DNA from: Anarhynchus alexandrinus
Taxonomy: Eukaryota; Chordata; Aves; Charadriiformes; Charadriidae
DNA length: 64,000 nucleotides
Reading direction: 5' to 3'
Assembly: GCA_008711295.1 (NCBI GenBank)
Contig: VUYV01000177.1
Coordinates: forward strand, 1,058,920 to 1,122,919
Part shown: positions 1 through 13,649 of the stretch, piece after piece
Position numbering within the stretch: position 1 is the first letter of the stretch
Layout: every line of letters starts with the position of its first letter
Notes under the pieces: generated by a model
What the model was told of the DNA's origin: nothing
Seen by the model: the letters and a program-made list of their open reading frames with translations, nothing else
The model's database searches: none
Program-made: the position numbers and the translations under genes

Positions 1-2121
1 TCTGCTTCTGATTATACTGAGAACAGCAAAATCTGGCTCTGTCACCTTAATACATTAATCTGTTACTCATCAGCTAATAAGAAGCTGAACCTGATTTCCA
101 GAACTGCTGAACTCTTGCAACTGCAGTTGAGGTAGTTTACATCTAAGACACTTAGTTCTGTGAAGGAATTAGTATTCAGTTTTTTAACATTGCTTTGAGG
201 AGGTTTTTAAAAGTTAGATTAGTTAGATTGGAGCTCAGCAGTCAAATCAATGTCTCGGTGCAAACACCGGAACCACTTGCAGAAGCGCTCCTGGGGGTGA
301 GGTAGTCATTATGGCTGACCCTTTCAAAGCACTATCTGATTATCAGAAGAGAAATGAGATAACCTGAAGGTACGTGGTGTGAATAGTGGGCAGCAGAGAT
401 GCTTGGGCAGCACAAAGCACAGCAGGTATAAAATATGAGGTAGCATTTATTATAATTTAAGAATATTTTATGTAAGTCCTAGTACAGCATTTAGACTGCT
501 CTTGAAAAGATATTGGTCTCAGGAGAGCTACAAAAAATATTTGGGTCACAGAAGAAACATGCTGAAATTCTAGGTAAGAGAAGATCATACTATTCTCCTC
601 TGAACTGCATTTAGAGGTAAAACCACTTCATTATATGGTTACCTTGCTGGTATTCTGTCCCCACTGCAGTCTGTGGTGAAAGTTTTGTTGGCTCCTGTCG
701 GAATCAGGATCTCAGCTCTGCATTGCGTGGTAAAAATGAATTCGAACATAGAGACATTGACCTGTTAACAGCATAAACCAGGAAGAGCTCACATCAGTGT
801 TTTATCCAGTGAATGCAATGGACTATATCTACAACTGGTTTTAGTTGTTTTGTGCCTCATGTAACGTGTTAACAGATGCTATGAAGAGAGTTGGTACAGT
901 TGGATCCCTCGCGTAATCTCCCCACTCACCAGCAGAGCTGCCTATGGGCACTTCATGGCCCAAATGGCCAGATGGGTGCCAGTTCTAGCTGTCCCTTCTC
1001 TAGGCTTATTTCTACTTTCATATTACATGGCTCATTCTTTCTATTATTTTGTTACTCATGCTGTTGTTAAGCTTTTTTGCTAAGTAATTATATCTTTAAG
1101 GGACTCTACCTTTGTGCTGTTTTCTTCTCATACCTCCACATGCTCTCAACCTTGTGGGTTTTTTTTTGTTTTGTTTCACTCTTCCCCTTTCCTCCTCACA
1201 GATAATCCATGGTGTCCCATTTTTCCACCCCTTATTAATGTTTTCCTCTTTTCCTCATCTCTCTTCTCCTCACACTGTAATATGAAAGAAATTTTCACTT
1301 TCAATCACTCTTTTAATCTTTGTTGTTCATCTCATTTCTGTCAGACCTTCCCTTTGTTTGGCTTTTCGCTCTTTGGTCATTGTGACCTCTTTCTCTCCCT
1401 CCTCCTCCTGCATGCACAGATGTACCCTTATTTAAAATTCAGGTACAAATACATTTACTTTTGTCATGTTCATTTGCAGCTGTCTCACTTTCCTCCTTCA
1501 TATGAAAGCATGATGCATGAAAGCATTAGTTGTGTTCATTATACCCTTGATAACAGTGAAGCATATTTTTCTCCAGTAAGGTAAATTTCCTCACTAGCCA
1601 GGGTGGGATCTTTCTCCTTTCCACAAAATGCATATACTGAGCTGAACTTCCAGCGCTATGTCTATACTTCATCATAGCAGTAGTCATGAAGACAGTTCAT
1701 CCATCACCACTTTTCTTTATGTTCAGAATTGCTCTCAGGACTGTTTTAGGAGATACATGACTAAGGTGTAGTTTCTGGACTGAAAAAAAAGGTGATAGTA
1801 AGACATTTCAACAAACACTAAGTATTGCCTTGAATTTTTGATTAAATTAAGTTAATAGAATCTTTCGATAATCTTGCTATGTGATATCTGTATGATTACA
1901 TAAAATCCTTGGTTTCCAATTTTCTAAAATAAAAAACCAAAACAGACTCCTCTTCAGTGAAATGAATATTCTTCCCATCTGTGCTCTAGGGAGCCATATG
2001 ATCTGCCTGTGGGATAGCCTACATTAGCATAGAAAAATGAAAGTCACGCAGGGACCAAAACCTAAGCCATACTTTCAATTTTGTAAGTGCTGGCATATTC
2101 TGAAAAGTTTCAGATGAATGT

Positions 2122-2172
2122 TAAAAAATCCCCAAAACCACTCAACAAACCCAAACCCCACAAAAGCACAAA
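2122..2172. repeat. A/C-only low-complexity tract
   Basis: About 50 bases are made almost only of A and C, with runs of A broken by CC or CCC. The same style of tract recurs at 31.2 kb and 41.7 kb, and in T/G form at 30.25 kb. No flanking duplication or element body is visible. Confidence 0.6.
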
Positions 2173-2472
2173 CATGAAAAACAGTTTGCCAAATGCAAAA
2201 AATTGAGCTGCTTTCCTCTCACTTTATTTATTTACCACAGCCTCTTTAAGCACATTAATTGGAGAACTCCAAGAGCTCTTTTTCTGTAGGACATGTTTAC
2301 ACAAATTTGCAACTGGTTCCAAGAATTCCTGATGTACCTCTATCAGAAATAAATCATTTTATTGAATAAGCGAACAGAAAGTTACCGAAAAATAACTACC
2401 TGTGGCAGGCATACTGTATCTCTAACAAACTGTGGTCATCTTATTGTATTAAGTAACTCAGGAGAGTTACTA

Positions 2473-2506
2473 AAGTATTTGTCAGAAGCTAAGTATTTGT
2501 CAGAAG
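2473..2506. repeat. two-copy direct repeat, 18-bp period
   Basis: The 16-mer AAGTATTTGTCAGAAG occurs perfectly at 2473-2488 and again at 2491-2506. This is a recent-looking local duplication in otherwise unique sequence. The copies lie in one short open frame and would encode the repeated peptide KYLSE, but nothing else suggests coding. Confidence 0.8.
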
Positions 2507-5500
2507 ATCAAACACTTGTTTCGTTGCTGAAAATTAAAATAGATGCTTCCCTTTTTCCTTTTTACCTCTTGTGAAGTGATGACTATGATGTGACTGTGGC
2601 AAAATATGGTAGTTTGGCAAATGTAGAGAATGATGTGATACACTTAGGGATGAATAAAAAGGTTTTCAACACATCACTTCGTTTTCAGAGTCCCTGTCTT
2701 CTGCTTACAAATGAATATCACAGCTTGGTCGGTTTTGGGAGTGTCCCCCTTCTCCTTTTTCTTACTCTGTTTATCGCTCCCTTCTGACTTCCATCTAGAG
2801 ACCGCTGACTTTCTCGATCAAGGCAACTCTTTACCATCTTCTGCAGTGTCTTCAAAACGCTGGTCTACTTTGTCCTGCGCTAAGATATGCTGATAGTACA
2901 TCTAGAGTAAAGCAAAGGGCTGTAAAATCATACCGGATGTTAATGATGCAAGACAATGAAAACAAGGTGTAATGACTTCTTTGAAGTATGTTCTGTGGAA
3001 AGAGTGAACATTCTCTGATAAATATGTTTTCCAGTGATTCATAGTGTATTACCTTCCTCACTCCCTGGAGAAGTGATGTATTGAGCCTTGCTTTAAAGGT
3101 AAAATAGGGAATGAAGGCATTGAACTCCTTTTGTTCATATTAATATTTCTAAATGTGATATATTGAATCAAGCAGTGGGTGTCTAGAGAGCCGTGCTGTC
3201 TTATGCCACATTTTGGGCCTTTTATCTTACAAAAAGAAAGGACAATTCTTTTTAAAAATAATATAATAATAATTGAGCAACTGCTGCAATTTGTAGAATG
3301 AATGAACATTCATGCTTTTAGCAATATTAGAAATTGTGTGCTTGTCTTATACAACTATGTTAATGTTATGAACTTTACAGAGAATGGCAAAGATCAACGG
3401 TATAGTTAATAATATATTCAAAGGTGAAAAGGTAAAATAATTTATTTATTCAATGAAAACGAATGGTAAAGCTGATACTCCGGAAATGTCAAATATGTTG
3501 TTATTAATAAGGAGTCTGTTTAAAAAATAACAGCAACCTAAAGCTCAAGTTACAAAGCATGGATCTATACTCATGTTTCTTCAAGTCCTTTAATTTTCAT
3601 AATTGTTGGTTTGGGTTTTTTTTTTTTTATCCTCTTATGTCAAGGCATCTCCCCTGTCTTATTAATATAAACTTCACTTCTCTGAAAAAGAGACTCAGTC
3701 AATACCATGGACAGATTCTCTTGTGAGTTGTTTGAAATAGGGCAAGAACCTATGCCCAAAAAGAGACAAAGTTGTGACTACTTCTAATGCCATTTTAGTA
3801 TTTCAAAGTGGATGGGGACAGAGTTTTAGTGTTGTAGCTGAAATGGGTTAGTCGTGTTTTGCATTACAAGTTTTGCCGGATGAATAGATTCACCTGGTAC
3901 CAGTCACTGTGTTCACCATCAACTTGAATGCTGGGATGGAGCACCCAAATTTCAACACAGGGTTTCTGTTGTGAAGTATAGTGATCTTTATTTATTATAC
4001 TTTGAAATTTAATTTTAAAAGTTTTTTGGTTTGACTGGTTGGCCATTCTTGTCTGTTACCTGGAGTTTAGAAAGCCTGAGACAGAAGAGAAGAACCCAAA
4101 TAGCCATGGCAGCAAATGAAATTAGAGCATACTGAAAAGGTCAAAGCAGCGCAGCTCACAATGATAATCTACAAAATACATGAGGCTTTCAATTTCAAAT
4201 ACATCATTTTTCTGACAGAAATTGTAAAGAGCACAGCAAATGACAAGAAATGAATCCATAACTGTTGGAATGGAACTGGGAAAAAGTTCAGACTTAACAT
4301 GTTCCAGATGAGAATAATACACAAATGGTTATTTTTTAACAGCTGCACTTGAATTATAGGGAGAGTTGGTTCCCCACAGTAGACCTGTACATTGGTCTTC
4401 TCTTCAGTGTTAGCAGCCTTTCTCCTATTTTGTAGTGAAATACTTAGGTAATCACAGAATGTGTGTGCAGCGACAATATTTTAAAAAATTGAAATTGTTC
4501 CAGAAACATAGATAGCATTCACAGTGGAACTTGATTAATCGGGGGGAAATGATAAACTGTTTATTGCTACAAAAAGAGCAGAAATTGAGCTCTAATGCCA
4601 AGGCTGATGGACAGAAGCAGGTCTCGTAGACCACGCTGCAATGCTGACTGATCCTGACATTTCAGTAGGCTACCTGTCTCATGTAATTTTTGGTATTCAT
4701 GTTATTTTCCTTTGCAGCTCATATTTCTGTGACTGGTGAAAACATATGAGGTGTAAAATGCTATTTCCTTTTGGGGGTACTTAGTTGCTACAAACAGGAA
4801 GCGACCAGGTCAGGGAAATACCATAAGCCAAATTGTTACAGGGAGAGAGACCAGAAGCAATGCTGAGTGGTTCTGTCATGAGCCATTATGCTTTCATAGT
4901 ATGTAACATCTCCTGAGACAGCGAACTGAAAGATGTTGGCCAGTAGGGATAGCTAACTTTTAAAATGTGTAGTGAGAACTATGTGCAAGAACTCTCTTTT
5001 CAGTGTTGTCTAATGCAGAAGGACAGAATACTTCGAGCAGTAATAATTGGCAATCCGCTGTGCTCCTGGTGCTTAAAATGAAATGGTGCCTTTGAAGCAA
5101 AGCATACCTTTGCATTTAATTCATCTCATCAGTCTTGACTGCAGTTGTCAGAATTTTACTGTCAATGGGGATACAATTTTCAGGTTACTCACCAGTGATG
5201 AAAAGAAGGCAATGACAGGTAATGTTTTGTCATCCTTGTTGTCTTTTGCTAATTCCTTATTTGGTAAGCAATTCCTTCCCTGGGGCTACATAAGCAGGAA
5301 GGGCTTGTGCAAAGGTAGTAAATGTGCCCTAATATTGCTTATCCTTAATGCATGATGGTGCTCTGCTTGACATGCTCAGCACCTAGAGAACTGACTTTCA
5401 GAAGCAGGCACCTGGAGGTCGATAGGACATGGTGGCTGTTAGGTCAGACTGCCTTCCTCGGGGGAACATTTCCAGGTTGTTTCTTTTCCTAGTAAAAACT

Positions 5501-6699
5501 TCCTGTTTAACTGTTCTGTGATAAATCTTCAAGACTGCTAGGAAGCCATACCCTTTCTACTAAGGGATTTCTAGATTAATTCCTGTCTTTACATCAGATG
5601 CATGCATTCGTTAACTTGTGCCATAGCTTTTATATCCAAATGATTTATGCCCGAATCTGTTCTGTGGTTTACTGTTTGAGTTTGGCTTTCAAACAATATG
5701 TCTTGGAGTTACAGCTAAGTGGCGTAACTTCCAAAGGTGCATTCTGTATAGCAATCCACATTGGTTTTGTTTTGCTTTTCAGTGTTAAAAGTGGTTTACA
5801 GAGATGTAATTTTAGATGTAGGTTACTTTGTCAAAATTGCATTGCTTTGCCTTGTCTTGCAAAGTCTCCTTGTCCATTCTCCAATTACTCAACCACAGGG
5901 GATGAACTGATGCTGTATCTTTGTATTAAACTGACCATGAAAGGATCACAACCCAGATAGATTAAATTGTTCAATATGTGTCTCCTATTGCACTCAGTCT
6001 AACGGTTTGACTTATTATTATTAAAAGTAATGGCAATATGTAGATAACATTGTATCATCCTCATTGTTTACTTTGAAAAATATATTATGCATGAGAGGTT
6101 TTAGAGTTGGGGCATCACAATTTAAAAAGGTAATTCAGATGCTTATTTTACTTAAAAATTACTTCAATTTATCACTTTAAAGAATAAAAGTTCTCCAATC
6201 AATAGTTGGAGCTTAAGTGTGCTAATTAGCATTTAAAGTAACTTTTCCTAACTAAGATCAGGACAGTATGTAATGCTGTTGCAGGCTTTTCTAAAGGAGA
6301 GGAAAATCATAAGGAGCTGTGGTCTCAGGGTCCTTGAAAACAGGAAATTCTCGTAGCTGGAATATGCAGAAAAGTCAATGAGGTTTTCCATTACTGCCTC
6401 TAAAGAAAAGAATCTTGCAAGAGAGACTTTCAGCACTGGTTCAGGAGAAAGAAGACATTGATCCCTGAGATATTTCTGTTGTCTCTTTGTTGTCATGAAA
6501 AATTAATAGGTCTGCGTGGCCACTGTCTGCTTCAACTCGCTATGTGTATAAATACCATCCCTGAAACAGTAGAATTTACTATAGCAGACAGATCTCAAGA
6601 GCTCATCTTAGTCTGCCTCTCTGCCTGCAGGCAGGGTAACCTGTACCCAGTATATCCTCCCAACTCCTGTTTGTCCAACTTTTTTACATAAATCTGCAG

Positions 6700-6930
6700 C
6701 AAAGGAAATGCAGCACTCCAGTGCTTAAGTTGGAAGATTTTTCTGGTGTCTGATCTAAAGGCTTTTTTCTCTGTAGGTCCATTACATGTTGTCCCTTCCA
6801 CTGTGAATAGGGGAGAACAATTTCTTACCCATGTTCCTGCAGTAGCTTTCAAATAGGTGATAACTATTACCTCCCCTGTCAACATTCTTTTCTCAAGCCT
6901 GAAAAACCTCAAGTGTTTAATATGGATAAA
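6700..6930 (-). mobile_element. ancient CR1/L3-like LINE relic (ORF2 C-terminal end)
   Basis: Read on the minus strand, this stretch translates into a degraded version of the C-terminal CR1-family ORF2 region. It has a LEKRMLTGEVIVITYLK segment, matching the [14 protein letters not shown] motif of the clear CR1 copies in this window. Further on is a DTRKIFQLKHW segment, matching [10 protein letters not shown]. The frame stays open well beyond the relic (6595-7065), probably by chance. The reverse transcriptase core and the 3' octamers are not recognisable. The age and subfamily (old CR1 or L3) are inferred from the divergence, and the edges are approximate. Confidence 0.6.
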
Positions 6931-8849
6931 AGAAATTTTACTAGTTTGACAGAGTAAATAAACTACTGAAAGCAGGCAGACCTGGAAAGAGAAAGTAACA
7001 TATGGGACAAAATGAAACTTGTATTGGCAAATGCTGCAATAACCATTTAAGAACTTTTCCTTCACTTTTCCTTCATGTAGTTGGAATACTTTAAAGCAAA
7101 AGGCTCAAAGACTGATTTTGGATGGATAGAGATTGAGTGGGAAACAATTTTCTTATGCTATGAAACTGCTTGAAATGGGGAAGAAAATAATTCCTGAATT
7201 GATAAGATTTTTTTTTTCTTCTGTTTTATTTTTGCAACAGACACTGAGACACATTTATAGGACAGAGTTCTCAAGAAAGTAGAATAATCTGGTGATCAAA
7301 ACACTCCTGAGGACTTTCCTTACGATTACTCTCCATAGTCCCAGGGCCAACTACAATTTTCCTTCTTGGCCCGCAGTCATTGCAGGGAGGTTCACACGGA
7401 GGACGGACTGTTCCCAGCAGGCAGTTCAGAGGTACTTTTCTAGAGTGTGAGAGACTTCAGCCATGTGGACGCAAGCTGTGTCGTGCTGGCTGGCCTCAGA
7501 GCCAGGGGACTGTATGTAGCTATATAGATGTATGAAAATGGCAATTGGGCTGTTGGTTAGAAAATGTTGGACTGTTCTCGCTAACCGGTGACTTCTGTCA
7601 CTGCTGGACTATAGGTTATTGTGAATGACTTCTCTGTGAGTTGCCTTCTTCTTACCCTCTTATATTCTTAAATCCTGTTCATCAGAGACAAGTTCAGTCA
7701 AATTTGGTATGTTCCTGGGAAATGGAATAGTTTGGATTAATCAGTACTTTCTGAAGAACGTTTTAACAGAAGATTTGCAGACTAGCAGTAAGGGCAAAAT
7801 CTGGCTCCACTGATATCCCTCTGGCCATTTGAAGGTTTCTAATGGCAGATCATTAACTGTTTCTGTGATGGATTCAGAAAGCATGTCAGGCAGATAAAAT
7901 AAATGAGTTAACCTTGTTAGGGAAGAACGTAGCAGACAAGGTGACGTTTCTTTTTGTTCAGTGGTGAACAGCAATATTCTGTGGTGAATGCAAGCTAATT
8001 TTAGAGCTCAGCAGGTGTTCAAAAACGATTACAGCTATTTTCTACATTGATTTATTTGCCCCATCTTACTTTTTGGGTAAAATTCAATCTGCCCAAGCCG
8101 TATTCAAAGCAAATTACACTTGCTACATTGTTATTTAAGACCTTGACTGCTTCCACTGTACTCTTGCCTCGTTTCTGTCTCACCTGCACAGGCTCATCTG
8201 TATTTGTTTCTCTGGGCTACCTCTTATGTTCAGCGTAGCAAAGCATTTCTTGTATTTCAGGCATCTTTAATTTCTTCCTCAAAACCCGCTCTTCTTGTCT
8301 TGCTGGTGCTGACATACTCACTTCACCTCTTCTCTTCTCTTGCCTTATCACATTCCCAATTGGGAAATACTGGAACTCATTTTCTGTGTATTTATTAATT
8401 TATAGAAGAATTCACATGATAATGACTTCTTTTAACATGCAAAATCTTAAATTTCCTTTTATATATAAAAGCGTGTGTCTTATTAATGCCTGTCCACACC
8501 CATTTTTCACAATTTTTGAGCCTTATTATTAAATAAAAATATCTGTTCAATTTCATGAAGGTAACTTAATTTTATAAAGGTGAGGTTTTCCGATTTGGTA
8601 CGTTGTTGCATGATGGGGAATATGTGGCATACTGTTAAGAAAAGAAGAGGCATTCTGGCTTGGAATCTTCTCAGAGGTAGATATATGTCTACTTGAGGCT
8701 CCTTTGTCGAGATGGCAAAAAGAGTAATGTAAAACATAATTCTCCAGTATGCCAGCCAGGGCACTAAAGATAGAGCTCCAGTTTCTGTCTGTCTCATAAT
8801 CAGCTTTCTGTCCTTCATTCATTCTATCTAACAAGAGGACACTAAAAGG
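6931..8849. other. unique sequence, no gene recognised
   Basis: No coding region or repeat was recognised. A modest rise in G+C and CpG occurs around 7360-7520, with only very short open frames. The rest is AT-rich. Confidence 0.5.
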
Positions 8850-9170
8850 CTTGGCTTGTTTAGACTAGCAAATGGAAGTGAGAGAAGGTTACTGCACTCT
8901 ATAAATATGTCAGGAAACTCAACACTAAGCAAGAAGAACTGTTTAAGTGAAGGAATAAGTATATATAAACTTTCAGAGACTGTATTGAGGCTGGATGTCA
9001 GAACATGCTTTATAATCATCAGACAAATGAGGTTCTGGAATAGCCTTTTAGTTGGCAGGAAAAAGCCAAACTAGTTTTTAGGAGGAGCTTGATCAGTTCA
9101 TGAAAGAGATTACCAACACAAATAATTACATCACATAGAGAGACTGTATAGTCAAGGCAGTCTCTTCCAA
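8850..9170 (+). mobile_element. ancient L3/CR1-like LINE relic
   Basis: The plus strand encodes a short degraded peptide (8856-9074). It has an LRLDVRTCF segment followed by MRFWNSLL, which parallels the LDIRKKFF...RHWNRLP end of CR1-clade ORF2. After the stop, a segment like the 'ggaggagcttgatcagttcatg' type of ORF2 tail leads into 'gtctcttccaa' near 9160, resembling the CR1/L3 3' UTR. Divergence is high and the terminal octamers are gone, so the call rests on motif order. A chance resemblance is possible. Confidence 0.45.
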
Positions 9171-12100
9171 ATTTTCTGAATTTTCTGTTCCAGTAGAAGT
9201 ATCTTGTTCAAAAAATCTCCTTAACCAGCATATTGCTTGGAAAGATCATCTGTTTTATCCTGGTATCTAAAATCTGAGCCTGAAGATTTAACAATGAATA
9301 ATTTTGTTATTATTTCTCAGTTGGTCGAAACTTTCACTTACATCAAAGGCAGCTGTGCTGAATGAGTATCTGGATATGTTTCCACATAATAAGTTCATGT
9401 GCCACTGTGACTGAATTTTCACTGTACATGAAAATAAATTAGAAACTGGTTTTGGGTAGATGAAAAGAATGTCAGATGCAGGTCATTTATTTGTGTAAGT
9501 GGCAGTCACATTCTTAAAGTGTGTTGTGCTGGGAAATTTACTCCAGTGAAATGGATTTGCTGTTTTATTAGGAGGCCAAAACTTTCAATAGCCAGTCAGA
9601 ATTAAAGTGAGAGAACGTGTTCCTATCTTTTGTGATTGGGAATATATATGGCTTAGGAAAGTTTTTTTGGACTTTAGGTTGTAGTATTGTGTTGGGAATG
9701 CAGAAAACAGAAAGAAAGAAAGACAGACAGGCGAGATATTTGGTTTCTGAGAAAAGGATGAAGTGGAAGCAATTATAGGTTTCTTCTCTTTTTGCTTAGT
9801 TTATTTATGCCGATGCATCTTAACAGACTCAATGACTTCACTGGAATTGTTTAGGGACTGCTGTGTGCGTATGTACATACCTGAACTGGATCTTCCAGGT
9901 ATTCTTGTGTCCAAGAGATGTTTTGGTTGCCAGTGGTGTTTAATCCCAACTTTGTAATAACTATATCTGACTAGTTGTCTTTCTCCTCTTTTTCAATTTA
10001 ATTGTTTAAGGCTGGCTGAAAAGAATATAAAGTTATATGTAATCTTTCAGGTGTGATAATTCAAGTACGACAGCAAATTACCAGAGCGTAATGCTCATTT
10101 GACTTGAAGGTGTTCTTTATTGGCTGAAAGATGCATGAGATGTTTCATCAGTTTTCCAGATAAAAGAAGTTATCCCTTTTAAAAAGAACTGTGCCAGATG
10201 CTCATTAATACCTCTGTGTGTGCTATTATTTCTAATATAAAAGAAAAAGCACAAAAATGGTGTCTTGCAAAGTTACATTCCACAGACAGTTACTCAAATG
10301 ATAACTTTCCACCTAGATCTTTAAAAGACAGGTACATTTTTTTGTGACAGAAATTGATGGATGCTTCTATTTCCACATGTGATATAACCTAATGTTGTGT
10401 TACATGGTGTAGGTTATAGAGAGAGAGCTTATTCTAAGACTGATTTAAAGTATGTAAAGGAAGAATTTAGTTGACAAATTAGAGCAGATTGGTTATTACA
10501 TTGGAGCTAAATTGTGAAGCCATTACTTTAATTTTCATTACCTTTTCATTTTTTCTCAGGCAAACTGACTGAACTCAGTGGGAAGAATCACTAAACTTAG
10601 TTTTTGTCAAAGAGAATGAATTTTCCTGATTGTGATCTTAGTTTTCAATGTGGGAAGTCTGAAATAGCTGTTATGGAAATCAACAAGTTTAGCAATGATG
10701 CACTTGGGAGCAGGGCCAGCTTGTGGACATTATCCCTTTCAAAAGTGTAGCATATTCTACAAATACACAAAGGTTGCAAAACAAGGAGCAAGACAGAAAT
10801 TTGTTCTGTACTCAAGTTCTCAACCTGAAATACACTGTATATTTCAGTTTTAAATATTGCATTTTAAAATTCATTTTGCATATATAGGTTCTTTTGCATG
10901 TTTTTTGTAGCAGTGTTGGTAATGACGCACGACCTTCATGAGAAAAGCTTTAGCAATAAGCAATCTCCTAAATGCATGAACATAATTTGTATTTTAGATG
11001 CTATTATTATCAAGGCATTATTACTTCTATTCTAATATGACATTACTAGTATTGTGCTTTAAATTTCTTGTTTGAACCTTGAAATCTTCCTGGTTTTATA
11101 TTGATACCAGAATGCTAAAAAGTCATTTGAAAGTAAGTCCACTCTGAAGGCTGGAAAACTTTCCACAGATAATTTGGATGGAAATGATATTAAAACTCAA
11201 AACTGTCCCTAGAAAAATGTTCAGATCCAAATCTCCTTCAAACTTCTTTCTCTGGGATTGGATTTTAAATGCCGTGACATGAAGGGGGCAGATACAAGCA
11301 TTGCAATTTGACCCTATCTATAGGATAAAAGTAAAGTTGCTCTGCTTTTGCAGAGATTTAGGTTACGTTGGCAGCTTTTTCTAAGCATTCATTTGTATGC
11401 ACAACAGAATTTCTTCTACAGTCATCTAGGGGACCTATATTTTAAAATTTGTCCCAGTACGTCTCTATGAGGTAGCATATGATGAACTTTTAAATACTTC
11501 ATATTGCAATAAATGTAATGCTAAGCAGAGATCATTTATACATTATGTATGGTAATGCCTCAGGAATATCATTCTGGAAGAAAGTTAGAAAGGAGTGCAG
11601 TAGAATACTAAAAAATCTTTTCAGATTAAATTCAACTTTATCATTTGTGGGAGACACCTCCTACTTAGGTAAGCAATCTCATCCTATCATTGAATTTCTA
11701 TTTCTGCTGTTCTTTAAGAGAAATGCTCATCTGATGGATTAAGCCATCCCCTCCTGTTTTATATCTATGTGTATAACCTTTGCTCGTATTTTGTGAGAGA
11801 AAACTACAGATGTGTGTGTGGGGGGTAGTTGATTCTGTAAGACAGAAGACTATTTTCTTCTCTTTCTGTCTGTAGCCCTACTAGTGGGGCATCATAGGGA
11901 GCTGTCATACACTTGAATTTAAAAGTAACTTCCTGCAAGCTTCTGAAAGTTTCACTCTTCTCCTGTAGTTCAGTCCTACCTTCAGAACTTGTCAGTTCAG
12001 ATATTTCTGAAAGGAAAAAAAAAAGTGACGAAGGTTAATTGTTTGAATATTTTTAAGATTGCTACTTCTCAATCTTACCATCTGGTAAGCTATCATATCT

Positions 12101-13640
12101 TCTACAGAACATAAGCACATAAAAACAAGGAAAGGAAAGAGCATCATATATTGTTCCTTGCCTAAATAAATTAATGTTACGGGGAATCTCTGTCCTCAGA
12201 TGCTGTCTCAAGTGGTCAGGCTTTGCTTTCATCTGTAATGGCAAAATAATTAAATTACATCAGGGTAAACTAGGGAAGGGTATGTCAAGAACCTATACAA
12301 ATCCATGCCAGGAAAAGTGAATAAAACAGTTATTCTATTAATCAAGTAATATAGTTGTGGATTTTTATTTGAAGGTGATCAGTACATGTTATTGATCCAT
12401 ATACTGCCACATCTGTCTTTTTAGCAACTAATTTGTGTCTACATTTTAAGACTGCTTAAAGAAGTAGCATAAGTGTCAATTAAAAGCAACAGTGAGATGG
12501 AATGCCCATTTATCGATATTTACTTACCGCTAAAACTTTTTTTTTGTTATTAACACATTTGGTATTCTTAACTGCCTTACTTCAAGTTCAGATGCATGGG
12601 TTCATTATAGAAATAGCGTAATGGATAGGAATGGCAATCAACTATTATTGATTTCTCTCCTGTTTAATAAAAGGGAAAACAGACTTATTTAAATTATTTC
12701 ATTAGCGAAAGAGTCAATGTGAGTCATTCTGTTCTCTTCACTCAGTACTGCCAGCTCTTCATTACAGAGAGGCCAGTTTTCCTTGTAACTCTGCCAAGCC
12801 AGCATCCCTTCTGCTTAGGGAAGAATATAGTCCAAGCAGCTAATAAGCAGAGGGAGCTTACATTGCAGCATCCAAGGAGGATGGGGAGCTGAGAGAGTTC
12901 AGCTTCATCAAATAAAGAAAAGGAAGGCAAAATTCCCTATGTTTTGCAGTCAGGGGAGAAGCTGTGCTTGCCCACATTCCTACTTACCTTACTAACTCTT
13001 TATCAACTTTTATCTTTTTCAGTGTTTCTACTGTACAGGTTCGGGCCTCTGTTTATGAAATTGTGTCAATCCAGGACTGGCAGAGTGAATTTCTATCTCT
13101 CATGTGTTTTGGCCCTTTTATCTATCTGAGAAGCCCACTGTGGAGGAACAGATTATTTTTAATTTCTAGGAGTTCTAAGAAGGTATTTCAGCAGTGCTGG
13201 TTCAGGTGAGGCAAACCTGACAAGCCTGCCATTACTTCAGGTGAATTTTATGCAGTCAATGCATTGCTATATGCAGTGGATGTTCTAAGCTAAAAGTATT
13301 GCATTACCAAGGGAGGGTTACAAAATATCATTTCATAACTGAGGTATACACTATTCCATGGTAATATATGGGTTTTTTTTCCCTCTGAGGCAGTATTACG
13401 CTTCATCTTTTAGCCATGGAATGATGGAAATGGTTGACCCTTTGCTTAATCCGTTGATATGGGCAAGTAAGTGCAAGTTGTTCAAGGGTGAAGAGGCAAC
13501 AGCAGCATCTTTTGGAGCAAATGCAGCATCAGTAGGTCTCTCTGGGGATATGGCAGAGTACTCCAAAGTCCATGAGTTGCAGTTGTCATATCTGTAATGC
13601 ACATTTTAATAGCCCCTTAATTACACACTTACTCAATTCA
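9171..13640. other. unique AT-rich sequence, no gene recognised
   Basis: No gene is supported. The stretch contains a small AAAG/ACAG microsatellite (about 9705-9730), short T and A runs, and an exon-like open segment at 13023-13205 that is discussed as a finding but not annotated as a gene. Confidence 0.5.
9705..9730. repeat. short (AAAG)n/(ACAG)n microsatellite
   Basis: A purine-rich run has AAAG units sliding into ACAG units. It is only about 25 bp and not linked to any mobile element. Confidence 0.7.
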
Positions 13641-13649
13641 GTGAGTATT

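Larger units (their letters stand above)
1..6699. other. unique AT-rich non-coding sequence, no gene recognised
   Basis: I see no gene here. The sequence is AT-rich and CpG-poor. Open frames are short, except for a pyrimidine-rich one at 1114-1584, whose product is dominated by Ser, Phe, Leu and Cys, as expected from a CT-rich strand. Small local structures (an A/C-rich tract and a short tandem duplication) are listed separately. Intron or intergenic desert is the likely status. Confidence 0.6.

Noticed and set aside
5145..5219. 75-bp acceptor-to-donor open segment
   Set aside because: The acceptor tract is weak and the segment too short to judge; likely chance.
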